From NCBI GenBank assembly GCA_020161145.1, contig JAIUPQ010000004.1:62001-126000 (forward strand): a DNA stretch of 64,000 bases. Reading direction: 5' to 3'. The notes under the pieces are model-generated. The model was not told the origin of the DNA. It saw only the letters and a list, made by a program, of their open reading frames with translations, and searched no databases. A program made the translations under genes and the position numbers. This DNA comes from Pseudomonadota bacterium. Lineage in GTDB: Bacteria > Pseudomonadota > Gammaproteobacteria > Burkholderiales > Burkholderiaceae_C. Shown in pieces: positions 1-10,213 of the stretch. Position 1 is the stretch's first letter; each line of letters opens with the position of its first letter.

Positions 1-4
1 GGTG

Positions 5-28
5 AAGGCGGCGGCCGCGCGCCGCCTT
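5..28 (-). terminator. Hairpin downstream of hutH
   Basis: A perfect 8-bp inverted repeat (AAGGCGGC at 5-12, GCCGCCTT at 21-28, 8-nt loop) lies 8 nt beyond the hutH stop codon. It could end the hutH transcript. There is no clear U-run after it, so it is only a weak intrinsic-terminator candidate. Confidence 0.35.
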
Positions 29-36
29 GGACAGCC

Positions 37-1575
37 TTACCAGCGCGCCGGCACGCCCTGGGTGCCGGCCAGCACCGGCGCCAGCGCGCCGCTGGCCACC
101 AGGGCCGCCGCGCGCTCCATGTCGGGCGCCAGGTAGTGGTCGGTGGGCATGGGGGGCACCTGGGCGCGCAGCAGCGCGTGGGCCTGCTCCAGCGGCGCCG
201 AGCTCTTGAGCGGGCGCAGGAACTCGATGGCCTGGGCGGCGGCCAGCCACTCCACGGCCAGGATGTGCGTCACGTTGCGCACCATGGCCTGCAGGCGCCG
301 CGCGGCGAAGGTGGCCATGCTGACGTGGTCTTCCTGGTTGGCGCTGGTGGGCAGGCTGTCCACGCTGGCCGGGTGGGCCAGCGACTTGTTCTCGCTGGCC
401 AGCGCGGCGGCCGTCACGTGGGCAATCATGAAGCCGCTGTTGAGGCCGGCGTTGGCGGTCAGGAAGGCCGGCAGGCGCGAGACGCCCGTGTCGATCAGCA
501 TGGCGATGCGCCGCTCGGCGATGGCGCCCACCTCGGCAATGGCCACGGCCATGGCGTCGGCGGCCAGGGCCACCGGCTCGGCGTGGAAGTTGCCGCCCGA
601 AATCATGGCGCCGTCGTTGACCAGCACCAGCGGGTTGTCGGTGACCGCATTGGCCTCGCGCAGCAGCACGGTGGCGCAGTGGCGCAACTGGTCCAGGCAG
701 GCCCCCACCACCTGCGGCTGGCAGCGCAGGCAGTACGGGTCCTGCACACGGTCGTCGCCCTCGGCGTGGCTGGCGCGGATGGGGCTGCCCGCCAGCAGCG
801 CGCGGTAGACGGCGGCCACGTCGATCTGGCCCGGCTGGCCGCGCAGCGCGTGGATGCGGGCGTCGAACGGGCCGTCGCTGCCGCGTGCGGCGTCCACCGT
901 CAGCGCGCCGATGACCAGTGCGCTGTCCAGCACCGGCTCAAAGGCAAACAGCGCGTGCAGGGCCAGCGCCGTGCTGGTCTGCGTGCCGTTGATCAGCGCC
1001 AGGCCCTCTTTGGCCTCCAGCGCCAGCGGCGCCAGGCCGGCCGCCTGCAGCACCTCGCGCGCCGGGCGGCGGGCGCCGTCCACCAGAAACTCGCCCTCGC
1101 CCAGCAGCGCCAGCGTCATGTGCGACAGCGGCGCCAGGTCGCCCGAGGCGCCCACCGAGCCCTGGCTGGGCACGTAAGGCACCAGGCCGGCGTTGAAGGC
1201 TGCCAGCAGCGCGTCCACCACCACCTGGCGCACGCCCGAGGCGCCGCGCGCCAGGCTGGCCGCCTTGGTGGCCAGCATCAGCCGCACCACTGGCGGCGAC
1301 AGCGGCTCGCCCACGCCCACGCTGTGCGAGCGGATCAGGTTGAGCTGCAATAGCGCCAGGTCTTCGCGGCTGATACGCTGGTTGGCCAGCTTGCCAAAGC
1401 CGGTGTTGACGCCGTAGACGGCGGCATCGCCACTGGCCGCGGCCTGCACGATGGCGGCGCTGGCCGCGATGGCGGCCCGGGCTTCGGGCACCAGCGCCAG
1501 CTGCACGCCGCCGGCGTGGATGGCGCGCAGCTGCTCGCGCGTGATCGCGCCGGGGGTGAGGGTCAACGAGGTCAT
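37..1575 (-). CDS. hutH: Histidine ammonia-lyase
   Basis: HutH deaminates L-histidine to trans-urocanate, the first step of histidine utilisation, in the cytoplasm. The 512-aa product has the usual length for the family. It carries the Ala143-Ser144-Gly145 triad in [12 protein letters not shown], which cyclises to the electrophilic MIO cofactor. The open frame runs further upstream, but the ATG at 1575 is chosen because the HutH-typical N-terminus ([12 protein letters not shown]) begins there and AAGGA lies just upstream. Unusually, only 32 bp separate this start from the start of a divergent secreted-protein gene, so no separate promoter is obvious. The gene may depend on read-through from the hutU promoter. 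Identity is very secure. Confidence 0.97.
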   Translation of the reverse strand: MTSLTLTPGAITREQLRAIHAGGVQLALVPEARAAIAASAAIVQAAASGDAAVYGVNTGFGKLANQRISREDLALLQLNLIRSHSVGVGEPLSPPVVRLMLATKAASLARGASGVRQVVVDALLAAFNAGLVPYVPSQGSVGASGDLAPLSHMTLALLGEGEFLVDGARRPAREVLQAAGLAPLALEAKEGLALINGTQTSTALALHALFAFEPVLDSALVIGALTVDAARGSDGPFDARIHALRGQPGQIDVAAVYRALLAGSPIRASHAEGDDRVQDPYCLRCQPQVVGACLDQLRHCATVLLREANAVTDNPLVLVNDGAMISGGNFHAEPVALAADAMAVAIAEVGAIAERRIAMLIDTGVSRLPAFLTANAGLNSGFMIAHVTAAALASENKSLAHPASVDSLPTSANQEDHVSMATFAARRLQAMVRNVTHILAVEWLAAAQAIEFLRPLKSSAPLEQAHALLRAQVPPMPTDHYLAPDMERAAALVASGALAPVLAGTQGVPARW

Positions 1576-1607
1576 GACGGAATCCTTGTGGTGATCGGAG
1601 GTGAAAG

Positions 1608-2789
1608 ATGAAAAGCGTGTGCACGCAGGGTATCTGTGCGGCGATGCTGGCCTGGGCGCCGCTGGTGCTGGCCGCCGACGTGCCGCCCCACAGCGCCGTG
1701 GCGGCGCCCGAATGGACGGCGCTGTTCGACGCCCCCTTCGGTGCCGCACCCGGCTGGGCCGGTGCCGACGGCGTCTACAGCCTGCCGCTGGACGGCGACG
1801 AGCGCATGGGCCAGGGCGGCGCGGCACGCCGCCATTTGATCTGGTTTTCGGACACGTTCGTGGGCGGCGTGGCGGCCGACCGCAGCCGCCTGGCGGGCAC
1901 GGTGATGGTCAACAACACCACGGCCTTGCTCACCGGCAGCCAGCCCGACCCGGCGCGCCTGCAATTCAACGTGCGCCGCGACGCCCACGGCGCTGCGCAG
2001 GCCATGGTCGTGCCCAAGGCCAGCGAGCGCTGGTACTGGCCCAACGACGGCGTGACGGTGGGCGGCAAGACCTACACCTATGCGCTGCGGATGAAGGCCG
2101 GCGGCAGCGGGGCCTTCGCCTTCGAGGTCGATGGCATCGACCTGCTGGCCGCCCGCGCCGCCGACGCCGTGCCGTATGCCGGCGGCTACGCGCAGCGCCC
2201 ACTGCCGCTCTATGCCCCCGCCACGGCCACCCGTGGCGAGACCACCTACGGCATGGCCACGCTGGCGCTGACACGTGCCGCGCGCGCGCCCAGCCCCGAT
2301 GGCTGGGTCTACGTCTACGGCCTGCGCAACGACAACCTGAACAAGAAGCTGCTGGTGGCCCGCGTGGCGCCCAAACAGGTGGCCCAGGCCAGCGCCTACC
2401 GCTTCTGGACCGGCAGCGACTGGAGCGCCGACATCCGCGCCAGCGCATCCATTGCCGGCCGGCTGAGTTCGGAGTTCAGCGTGCAGCCGCTGGCCGACGG
2501 GCGTTTTCTGCTCATCCACCAATGGGATGCGCTGGGCGCCACCATCGTGGCACGCTACGCCGACAGCCCCAGCGGCCCGTTCGGCCCGGCCATCACCATC
2601 TGGACCTGCCCCGAAGCCACGCTGACGCCCAACACCTATGTCTACGGTGCCAAAGGCCATCCCAACCTGTCGCAGGCCGGCGAGTTGCTGATCAGCTACC
2701 ACGTCAACACCTTCGATTTCTGGGAGAACTTCGGCCCGGGCGGCGCCGACATCTACCGCCCACGCTTCATCAAGCTGCCGCTGCCCTGA
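1608..2789 (+). CDS. Secreted DUF5005/DUF4185-like beta-propeller protein
   Basis: The 393-aa product starts with a signal peptide (hydrophobic core about residues 8-22, likely cleavage after VLAA), so it is probably exported. The mature part has short motifs such as WFSDTF near the N-terminus and [11 protein letters not shown] followed by [12 protein letters not shown] near the C-terminus. These resemble proteins annotated as DUF5005/DUF4185, which are related to five-bladed-propeller glycosidases; this family link is from memory and not certain. GGAG sits 7 nt before the ATG. It lies opposite to and between hutU and hutH, starting 32 bp from hutH. No catalytic residues can be assigned, so a sugar-binding or hydrolytic role is only a guess. 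Confidence 0.6.
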   Translation: MKSVCTQGICAAMLAWAPLVLAADVPPHSAVAAPEWTALFDAPFGAAPGWAGADGVYSLPLDGDERMGQGGAARRHLIWFSDTFVGGVAADRSRLAGTVMVNNTTALLTGSQPDPARLQFNVRRDAHGAAQAMVVPKASERWYWPNDGVTVGGKTYTYALRMKAGGSGAFAFEVDGIDLLAARAADAVPYAGGYAQRPLPLYAPATATRGETTYGMATLALTRAARAPSPDGWVYVYGLRNDNLNKKLLVARVAPKQVAQASAYRFWTGSDWSADIRASASIAGRLSSEFSVQPLADGRFLLIHQWDALGATIVARYADSPSGPFGPAITIWTCPEATLTPNTYVYGAKGHPNLSQAGELLISYHVNTFDFWENFGPGGADIYRPRFIKLPLP

Positions 2790-2790
2790 A

Positions 2791-2862
2791 TCAGGCTTTG
2801 AGCATGGGCTTCAGCCCCTGCTTGCGTGTGAGGGCGCCGGGGATCAGAACGAGTGGATTCAT
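2791..2862 (-). other. 23-codon ORF resembling hutH start and hutU end
   Basis: The ATG overlaps the TGA of the upstream membrane-protein gene (ATGA), so translation could be coupled. The peptide contains LIPGALTRKQ, similar to the HutH N-terminus ([10 protein letters not shown]), followed by QGLKPML, similar to the HutU C-terminus (QGLKLPML). At DNA level, nine and thirteen bases either side of a 3-nt gap match the hutU 3' end. It could be a recombination scar left when genes were inserted between hutU and hutH, a tiny coupled peptide, or chance. A function is not claimed. Confidence 0.35.
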
Positions 2863-3500
2863 TTCTCGCTCTTTTCTTCGGTTTCGGATTGCCGGGCCTG
2901 ATCGGATTGAATGTCTTGGGTAAGGCGAATGGCGGCTCCAACGCGGGCGGCCTGCCGAACGAAGAAGAACCCGGCTAGCCAGCAGGCAGGGCCAAGAAGG
3001 GAGCCCATGAATGCAAGATCCCATTTCCCTAATCTAACTGCATCGGGGATGGTCGCAAATATGGTGAGGCCACCCATTCCAACCAATAATGCGGCCACAA
3101 TAAAATAAGCGGTCCGCAAAGTATTTGATCCCTTTTTGAGAGATACGATCCCGCTGTAGCGATCAACGTCAAGGTAGGCCAGCCCTTCGGTGGCTTGTTG
3201 AAGGGCGATGGCTTGCGATGGGTTAGTAGGACGCAATAAAAATCGGATAGTCGGCGCGGATAGTCCTGAAGAACCCGTCGCCGCCGCTATTCCACTTTCA
3301 ATCAGCATCGGATGCATTTGCTCAATGCCACCTGCCTCGAAAAATTTCATGAATTTCTCATGGCGATCATCAAAATATTTTGACTCTAGATTTTTAACGT
3401 GGTGACGTATTTTCACAATTCCAATATAACTACCGATGGCGGTGGGAATGACCCAGCGCGCAAGGTTTTGGAGAAAATTGGGTAGATTTTCGATGCTCAT
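2859..3500 (-). CDS. Hypothetical membrane protein, low-GC insertion in hut locus
   Basis: I do not recognise this 213-aa protein. It has a hydrophobic stretch at about residues 15-30, a charged soluble part at 31-125 rich in Lys, His and Asp, two clear membrane segments at about 130-150 and 161-182, and a charged tail. The start codon is 11 nt after the hutU stop, and the AAGGA of its ribosome site abuts that stop, so it is placed as the next gene of the hutU transcript. Its base composition is unlike its neighbours: only 19 of 60 bases are G or C at 3361-3420, against roughly 70% in hut genes. This points to horizontal acquisition. The ATG at 3500 is the first in the AT-rich frame. Confidence 0.75.
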   Translation of the reverse strand: MSIENLPNFLQNLARWVIPTAIGSYIGIVKIRHHVKNLESKYFDDRHEKFMKFFEAGGIEQMHPMLIESGIAAATGSSGLSAPTIRFLLRPTNPSQAIALQQATEGLAYLDVDRYSGIVSLKKGSNTLRTAYFIVAALLVGMGGLTIFATIPDAVRLGKWDLAFMGSLLGPACWLAGFFFVRQAARVGAAIRLTQDIQSDQARQSETEEKSEK

Positions 3501-3511
3501 TGGATGCGTCC

Positions 3512-5176
<1,665 letters not shown>

Positions 5177-5206
5177 AGGCGGTCTCCTTGGCTTGGAAGG
5201 CCCGCA

Positions 5207-5235
5207 CTTTAACTTGTCTAGACAAGTTCATGCAA
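5207..5235 (-). promoter_or_regulatory. Probable hutU promoter
   Basis: Reading the minus strand, TTGCAT (5235-5230) and TTAAAG (5212-5207) are separated by exactly 17 bp. This fits a sigma-70 type promoter about 30 bp before the hutU GTG. The spacer is almost entirely filled by the palindromic operator at 5211-5228, as expected for direct repression. It is assigned by eye only. Confidence 0.55.
5211..5228. promoter_or_regulatory. Probable HutC operator (perfect 18-bp palindrome)
   Basis: AACTTGTCTAGACAAGTT is a perfect inverted repeat 35 bp upstream of hutU. GntR/HutC-family repressors bind short palindromes with TTGT...ACAA-type half sites, and hutC is encoded in this locus. Binding here would block the hutU promoter until urocanate relieves it. 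I saw only this one copy; none was found before hutC. Confidence 0.75.
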
Positions 5236-5261
5236 GCGGGTTTTTCACCACCCCCGCGTCC

Positions 5262-6725
5262 TCAGGTCATGAAGCCCACGTCCCGCGCGCCGCCAAACGC
5301 CGCCAGCGCGGGCAGCACCTCGGTCAGCTGGCCCTCGTCCAGCCCCCACCAGCGCAGCAGCGTGGCGGCGTATTGCGCCACGCCGGTGGTGGGCAGCCAG
5401 CGGCCCTGGCGCTCCCAGGGTTGCTCGCCGATGTCGTCGGGGCCGCCCAGCGCCAGCTCGGGGTGTTGGCCATAGGTGGCGCCGCCGCGCACGCCACCGC
5501 CGAAAACCAGTTGCAGATTGCCCCAGGCGTGGTCGGTGCCTAGCGACTGGTTGGGGGCAAAGGTGCGGCCGAAGTCCGAGGTGGTGAACAGCGTCACCGC
5601 ATCGGCGAGGCCGATGGCCTGCATGGCCGCATCGAAGGCGGCCACGGCTTGCGCCAGCTCGCCCAGCAGGTCGGCGTGCAGGCCGGCCAGCACGTCGTCG
5701 CGATCGACTTGCTGGGCGTGGGTGTCGAAGCGGTTCATCTGGGTGTAGAACAGCTGGCGGGCATCGCCGATCAGGTCGCGCGCGGCCACCATCTTGGCGA
5801 CCTGGTAGAGCTGGCGGCCCAGCGGCGAGGCGATGCGGCCGTCCTGCACCAGCGGCGCAAAAGCGCTGTCCACCGCAGCGAACAGGGGCAGATCGCCGGG
5901 CTTGGCGGCCACCGCGTCGCCCAGCAACGCCGAGATGGCAAAGGCCTCGCGCTGCGACTGGGCCAGCGCCTCGGCCACCGGGTTGGCCTGCGCCTGGCCG
6001 TACAGCGTGCGCAGCGCGGCGGCGCGGGCCGAGGCGGCGGCGTCGCGCTGGCGCCAGGCCTCGTTGCCCAGTTCGTAGACGCCGAACTTGTTGCCCGGGT
6101 CGGGCAGCACCAGCGCCTGGCGCAACCCGGCGTTGCCAAAGCGCGTGTTGCCGGCGCAGGAGATGACGGGCTGGCGGCTGTGCACGGCGTCGCTGGCGCG
6201 GCCGCCCCAGCCGCTGACCACGTCGGCGCGCACGTCGGCGCTGGCCCACAGGTGCTGCTGGTCGTTGTGCGACAGCAGGTTGTCGGGCACCAGCGCCGAG
6301 TTGGCCGGCATGGCGCGGAACTGGGCCTTGGTCAGCGGCTGCACCAGCGGCCCGACGTTGAACACCGGCGCCAGCCGCCCGCCCTGCCACAGCGGCAGCA
6401 GCGGCGCCAGCGCCGGATGCAGGCCGTAGTCGGTGCCGGCCAGTGCCCGCAGTTGCGCCTGCGGCAGCGCCAGCGGGCCGCGCACGCCGGCGTATTGGGC
6501 GTAGCGGCCGCCGTCGGTGGGCACCACGGTGTTGAGGCCGTCGTTGCCGCCGTCCAGGTGGATGCAGACCAGCGCGCGGTAGCCGCCGGTGCCGGCGGCG
6601 CGGGCACGGCCGCTGCCCAGGGTCAGCGGCAGGGCGGCGCCCAGGCCGCCCAGCGCACCCAGGGCCAGCGTGCTGCGGCGCAGGAAGTGGCGGCGGGCGG
6701 GGCAGGTCAAGGCAACAGGGTTCAT
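5262..6725 (-). CDS. DUF1501 family protein, Tat-exported
   Basis: The 487-aa product begins with a twin-arginine type leader (RRHFLRRSTLALGALGG) ending near ARAA, so a folded protein is probably exported to the periplasm. The body matches the DUF1501 family, with motifs VCIHLDGGNDGLNT near the N-terminus and FTTSDFGRTF near the C-terminus. This family is distantly related to the alkaline-phosphatase/sulfatase fold and its substrate is unknown. The start at 6725 puts the RR motif about ten residues in. It lies 10 nt downstream of a DUF1800 gene; these two families are commonly encoded side by side, so they likely work together. It is not a classical hut gene. Confidence 0.88.
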   Translation of the reverse strand: MNPVALTCPARRHFLRRSTLALGALGGLGAALPLTLGSGRARAAGTGGYRALVCIHLDGGNDGLNTVVPTDGGRYAQYAGVRGPLALPQAQLRALAGTDYGLHPALAPLLPLWQGGRLAPVFNVGPLVQPLTKAQFRAMPANSALVPDNLLSHNDQQHLWASADVRADVVSGWGGRASDAVHSRQPVISCAGNTRFGNAGLRQALVLPDPGNKFGVYELGNEAWRQRDAAASARAAALRTLYGQAQANPVAEALAQSQREAFAISALLGDAVAAKPGDLPLFAAVDSAFAPLVQDGRIASPLGRQLYQVAKMVAARDLIGDARQLFYTQMNRFDTHAQQVDRDDVLAGLHADLLGELAQAVAAFDAAMQAIGLADAVTLFTTSDFGRTFAPNQSLGTDHAWGNLQLVFGGGVRGGATYGQHPELALGGPDDIGEQPWERQGRWLPTTGVAQYAATLLRWWGLDEGQLTEVLPALAAFGGARDVGFMT

Positions 6726-6735
6726 GGCAACAGGC

Positions 6736-8526
6736 TCACTGCACGTGGAAGGCGGGGCTGGCAAACACCAGAAAGGCGGCTTGCTGCACGCGGGCGCGGC
6801 GCCACTGGGCTTCGTCGCCGCTGGCGGGCACGGCGGCCACGGCGGCCACGATGGGGTCGCGCGCGCTGGCCGGCAGCACGGCGCCGGTGGCCAGCCGCGC
6901 CAGGCGGTCCACCAGCGCGGCCGGGTCCTGTGCGTCGGCCTGCCAGGCGGTCAGATCGACGCGGGTGCCGGTGGCGCCGGGCACGTCCTGCGAGGCGGCG
7001 GAGCCGTTCCACATGAACAGGTAGGTCAGGTAGTTGAGCCGCGCCAGCCCGGTGTTGGCGTTGAGGATGCCGAACTCGGGCGCCCGCAGCCCGCTGCCGG
7101 GCAGCCGGTAGTCGGGCGGGTAGTAGTTGAAGACCGAGGGCGAGGCAAAGATGCGCTGGCGCACCAGCTCGCCCCACCAGTGGGTCAGCGCCTCGCCGTC
7201 GGTCTGGCCGTGCAGCGCGCGCAGCACGTGGGCGAACACCACGGCGGGCTCGCGCAGCTTGCCGTCCTGCACGCCGCGTGTGGCCGGGGTGCGGGCCTCG
7301 GTGTCCAGCAGCACGGCGGCCACGGTGGCGGCCAGATCGCCCGCCTGGCCGGTGCCGAAGGCCTGGCCATCGGCCGTGTGGCGGCCGGCGCTGAAGGCCT
7401 GGCCCACGCGCTGCACATAGCCGGCGCTGGGGTTGCTGGTGACCAGCTGGGCGATCAGGTGGCGGGCCAGGAAAGGCGGCAGGTTGGGGTGGGCCATCAC
7501 GCTGTCCAGCACGCGCTCCAGCGCCTCGGGCGCGGCGGTGCCGGCCGGCACGGTGACGCCGGAGAGCAGCGTGCGCTCGCTGGCGTCGCGCAGGCTGGTC
7601 AGCGGCACCATGTCGCCCTCGAGGTAGCGGCAGTTGGCGCCGCGCGGCCAGCAGCGGCCGTTGCTGCTCATGCCGCCGACCGGATAGGTCCAGCCGGTCA
7701 GCGCGTAGGCGTAGGCGCGCACGGTGTCGGTGCCGTAGGTGGGCTGGCAGCTGCCGCCCGCCCAGTCGCCGCCCGGGGTCAGCGCGCAAGGGCCGATGGT
7801 GAACAGCTGCAGCAGCTCGCGGGCGAAGTTCTCGTTGGGGGCCACCTTGTCGTTGTTGACGTGGCCCAGGTAGTCGCCCATCACGGGCGACAGCGCCACG
7901 CGGCGCAGCACGTCGCGGTAGTTGCCGAAGGCGCCCTCCAGCAGCTGGTTCTGGTAGCGGCGCAGGCCGTAGGTGCCACTGACCTCGCGCGAGCTGACCA
8001 CCAGCAGTTGCGACAGGGCGAACGCCACGCGCTGGCGCAACGGGTCGGGGCTGGCCACGGCGTGGCGGTAGAAGTCCCAGGTCACCGGGTCGCCCGACAG
8101 CCAGTCGCGCCGGCAGGTGGGGCTGGCGTGGGCGGGGTCGTTGCAGAAGTCGTTGCCGGTATAGCCCTGGTGCACGGCGCCGGTGCCACCCAGCGTGTAG
8201 CGCGAGACGGGCTGGCGCATCTGCCCGGCCACCCAGGCGGCGGCGGTCTGGCCGGTCATGGCCGTCAGCTCGGCCTCGTTGGCGCCAAAGCTGGCTTGCA
8301 GCGCCAACCGGTGGGCCTCGGGGGCGGTCAGCGTGACGGCCGTGGGTGGCGGTGGAGGCGGAGGCGGTGGTGGCGGCGGAGGCGTGCCGCCGGGCGGCGG
8401 GTCGGTGCCGGTGGGCGGGTCGCTGGCGGCGCCGCCACCGCCACAGCCCATCAGGGCGGCGGCCAGCGCCAGGGCAGGCAGCCAGCGCAGGAGGGGGGTC
8501 GGCGCGGGGGCGGGGTGGGGGTTCAC
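6736..8526 (-). CDS. DUF1800 family lipoprotein
   Basis: With the GTG start at 8526 the product is 596 aa. The N-terminus has a lipoprotein signal (hydrophobic run ending ALMGC), so the protein is probably anchored to a membrane. A low-complexity linker with 13 consecutive prolines, written with mixed proline codons, joins the lipid anchor to a DUF1800 domain. Recognisable blocks are FARELLQLFTIG, AYALTGWTY and FNYYPPDYRLPG. DUF1800 function is unknown, but it is typically paired with DUF1501, as here. The frame stays open upstream to 8622, so the exact start is uncertain; the chosen GTG gives a normal-length lipoprotein leader. Confidence 0.85.
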   Translation of the reverse strand: MNPHPAPAPTPLLRWLPALALAAALMGCGGGGAASDPPTGTDPPPGGTPPPPPPPPPPPPPTAVTLTAPEAHRLALQASFGANEAELTAMTGQTAAAWVAGQMRQPVSRYTLGGTGAVHQGYTGNDFCNDPAHASPTCRRDWLSGDPVTWDFYRHAVASPDPLRQRVAFALSQLLVVSSREVSGTYGLRRYQNQLLEGAFGNYRDVLRRVALSPVMGDYLGHVNNDKVAPNENFARELLQLFTIGPCALTPGGDWAGGSCQPTYGTDTVRAYAYALTGWTYPVGGMSSNGRCWPRGANCRYLEGDMVPLTSLRDASERTLLSGVTVPAGTAAPEALERVLDSVMAHPNLPPFLARHLIAQLVTSNPSAGYVQRVGQAFSAGRHTADGQAFGTGQAGDLAATVAAVLLDTEARTPATRGVQDGKLREPAVVFAHVLRALHGQTDGEALTHWWGELVRQRIFASPSVFNYYPPDYRLPGSGLRAPEFGILNANTGLARLNYLTYLFMWNGSAASQDVPGATGTRVDLTAWQADAQDPAALVDRLARLATGAVLPASARDPIVAAVAAVPASGDEAQWRRARVQQAAFLVFASPAFHVQ

Positions 8527-8654
8527 GGTGGGGTCTGGTTCCGAGCGTCCGCAACGGGGACGGCCTACCCGATATCGGCCGGTTGAGCCCATGCTTGACG
8601 CCCCCGATGTGAGCCGCTGCAACGCCGCGCCGGCGGCCTGGGTAGCATGGCGGC

Positions 8655-9380
8655 ATGGCCACCCCGTCCCGCCCCGCCGCGCCGCCGCCGCCTTATCAGC
8701 GCGTCAAACAACATGTCAAAGAAGGGTTGGCGCGCGGCGCCTGGCCAGCCGGCACGGCCCTGCCCAGCGAGGCCGAGCTGGTGGCGCAGTTCGGCGTCAG
8801 CCGCATGACGGTGAACCGCGCGCTGCGCGAGCTGCAAACCGAAGGCCTCATCCAGCGCGTGCAGGGCGTGGGCAGCTTTGCCGCGCCGCTGCACAAGGTG
8901 GCCTCCACGCTGCGGCTGCGCGATGTGCACGAAGAGATCGAGGCGCGTGGCCACCACCACATGGTGCGCGTGGTCAGCCAGGGCGCCGAGCCGGCGCCGC
9001 CCGCCGTGGCCGAGCCGCTGGGCGTTCCAGCGGGCAGCACGGTGTTCCACGTCGTGCTGCTGCACCACGAGAACGGCACCCCGCTGCAGGTGGAAGACCG
9101 CTGGGTCAACCCGGCCCTGGTGCCCGACTTCCTGGCCAACGACTTCAGCCAGACCACGCCCACCCAGGTGCTGTTTGCCCGCACCGTGCTGCATGCCGCG
9201 CAGTATGCTATCGAGGCGCTGCCTGCCGGCCGCGCGGAGGCGGCCCTGCTGGGCATGGAGCCCGGCGCCCCCTGTCTGGTCGTCTCGCGCCGCACCGAGG
9301 CGCGCGGCGGTGTCATCACCATTGCGCGGCTGACCCACCCGGGGGCGCGCTACCTGCTGCAAGGATCTTTTCAGCCATGA
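8655..9380 (+). CDS. hutC: Histidine utilisation repressor HutC (GntR family)
   Basis: The 241-aa protein has a GntR winged helix at about residues 15-80 (motif LPSEAELVAQFGVSRMTVNRAL) and a UTRA ligand-binding domain from about 95 to the end, the HutC subfamily architecture. In characterised HutC proteins urocanate binds the UTRA domain and releases DNA. It is the first gene of the plus-strand hut operon, overlaps the next gene by ATGA and is therefore probably co-transcribed. Its likely target is the palindrome at 5211-5228; no obvious copy lies before its own start. Confidence 0.95.
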   Translation: MATPSRPAAPPPPYQRVKQHVKEGLARGAWPAGTALPSEAELVAQFGVSRMTVNRALRELQTEGLIQRVQGVGSFAAPLHKVASTLRLRDVHEEIEARGHHHMVRVVSQGAEPAPPAVAEPLGVPAGSTVFHVVLLHHENGTPLQVEDRWVNPALVPDFLANDFSQTTPTQVLFARTVLHAAQYAIEALPAGRAEAALLGMEPGAPCLVVSRRTEARGGVITIARLTHPGARYLLQGSFQP

Positions 9381-10213
9381 ACACCCCCGGTTCCGACGCG
9401 GCTGCCCACGCCCGCGCCATCGTCACCCCCGAGTTGGTGCGCGCCTATGCCGAGGACGGCGTGGTCTGCCTGCGCGGCATCCTGCGCCCGCCCGAGGTGG
9501 CGCAGCTGGAGCGCGGCATCGCCGCCAACCTGGCCGCGCCCAGCCCGCGCGCCAAGGTGGCCAGCCGGCCCGACGACCCGGGGCAGTTCATCGAAGACTT
9601 CTGCAACTGGCAGGCCAATGCCGACTACGCCGCCGTCATCGGCGCCAGCGCGCTGGCCCATGCCGCCGCGTTGCTGATGCAAAGCGCCTCCGTGCGGCTC
9701 TATCACGACCACATGCTGACCAAGTCGGCTGGCACACAGCAGACCACGCCCTGGCACCAGGACCAGCCCTATTACAACGTCGAAGGGCGGCAGAACGCCA
9801 GCTTCTGGGTCCCGGTGGATGCGGTGCCGCGCGAGGCCACGCTGGAGTTCGTCGCCGGCTCGCACCGGGGCCCCTGGCTGATGCCGCGCAGCTTCATGTC
9901 CAACGAGGCCAAGTGGTTCCCCGAGGGCTCGCTGGCCGACCTGCCGGACGTGGAAGGCCAGCGTGCGGCCTTCGACATCCGGGGCTGGGCCATGGAGCCG
10001 GGCGATGCGGTGTGCTTCCACATGCTGACGCTGCACGCCAGCCGGGGCAGCGCTACGCGGCGGCGCGTCTGGAGCCTGCGCCTGCTGGGCGACGACATGC
10101 GCCACGCGCCGCGCCATTGGGTCACCTCGCCGGCCTTCCCCGGTCTGGCCGACGAACTGGCGGCCGGCGCGCCGCTGGACCATCCGCTCTTTCCGCTGCT
10201 GGTGACCGCATGA
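9377..10213 (+). CDS. Phytanoyl-CoA dioxygenase (PhyH) family protein
   Basis: The 278-aa product is a probable Fe(II)/2-oxoglutarate-dependent oxygenase. Candidate iron ligands are the His and Asp of WHQDQPYYN and the His of CFHMLTLHAS, with a downstream Arg-rich stretch that could bind 2-oxoglutarate. The ATG overlaps the hutC stop, and its own stop overlaps the hutD start, so it is tightly locked into the hut operon. PhyH is not part of the classical histidine pathway. A substrate related to histidine, for example a methylated or hydroxylated imidazole compound, is an inference from context only. Confidence 0.87.
   Translation: MNTPGSDAAAHARAIVTPELVRAYAEDGVVCLRGILRPPEVAQLERGIAANLAAPSPRAKVASRPDDPGQFIEDFCNWQANADYAAVIGASALAHAAALLMQSASVRLYHDHMLTKSAGTQQTTPWHQDQPYYNVEGRQNASFWVPVDAVPREATLEFVAGSHRGPWLMPRSFMSNEAKWFPEGSLADLPDVEGQRAAFDIRGWAMEPGDAVCFHMLTLHASRGSATRRRVWSLRLLGDDMRHAPRHWVTSPAFPGLADELAAGAPLDHPLFPLLVTA

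Noticed and set aside
1572-2702. 376-codon minus-strand frame that would restore hutU-hutH strand continuity
   Set aside because: The plus strand has a signal peptide, ribosome site and family-like motifs; the antisense product has none.
8560-8655. Second HutC operator before hutC (CCGATATCGG at 8569-8578)
   Set aside because: It is palindromic but lacks the TTGT/ACAA half sites of the hutU operator.
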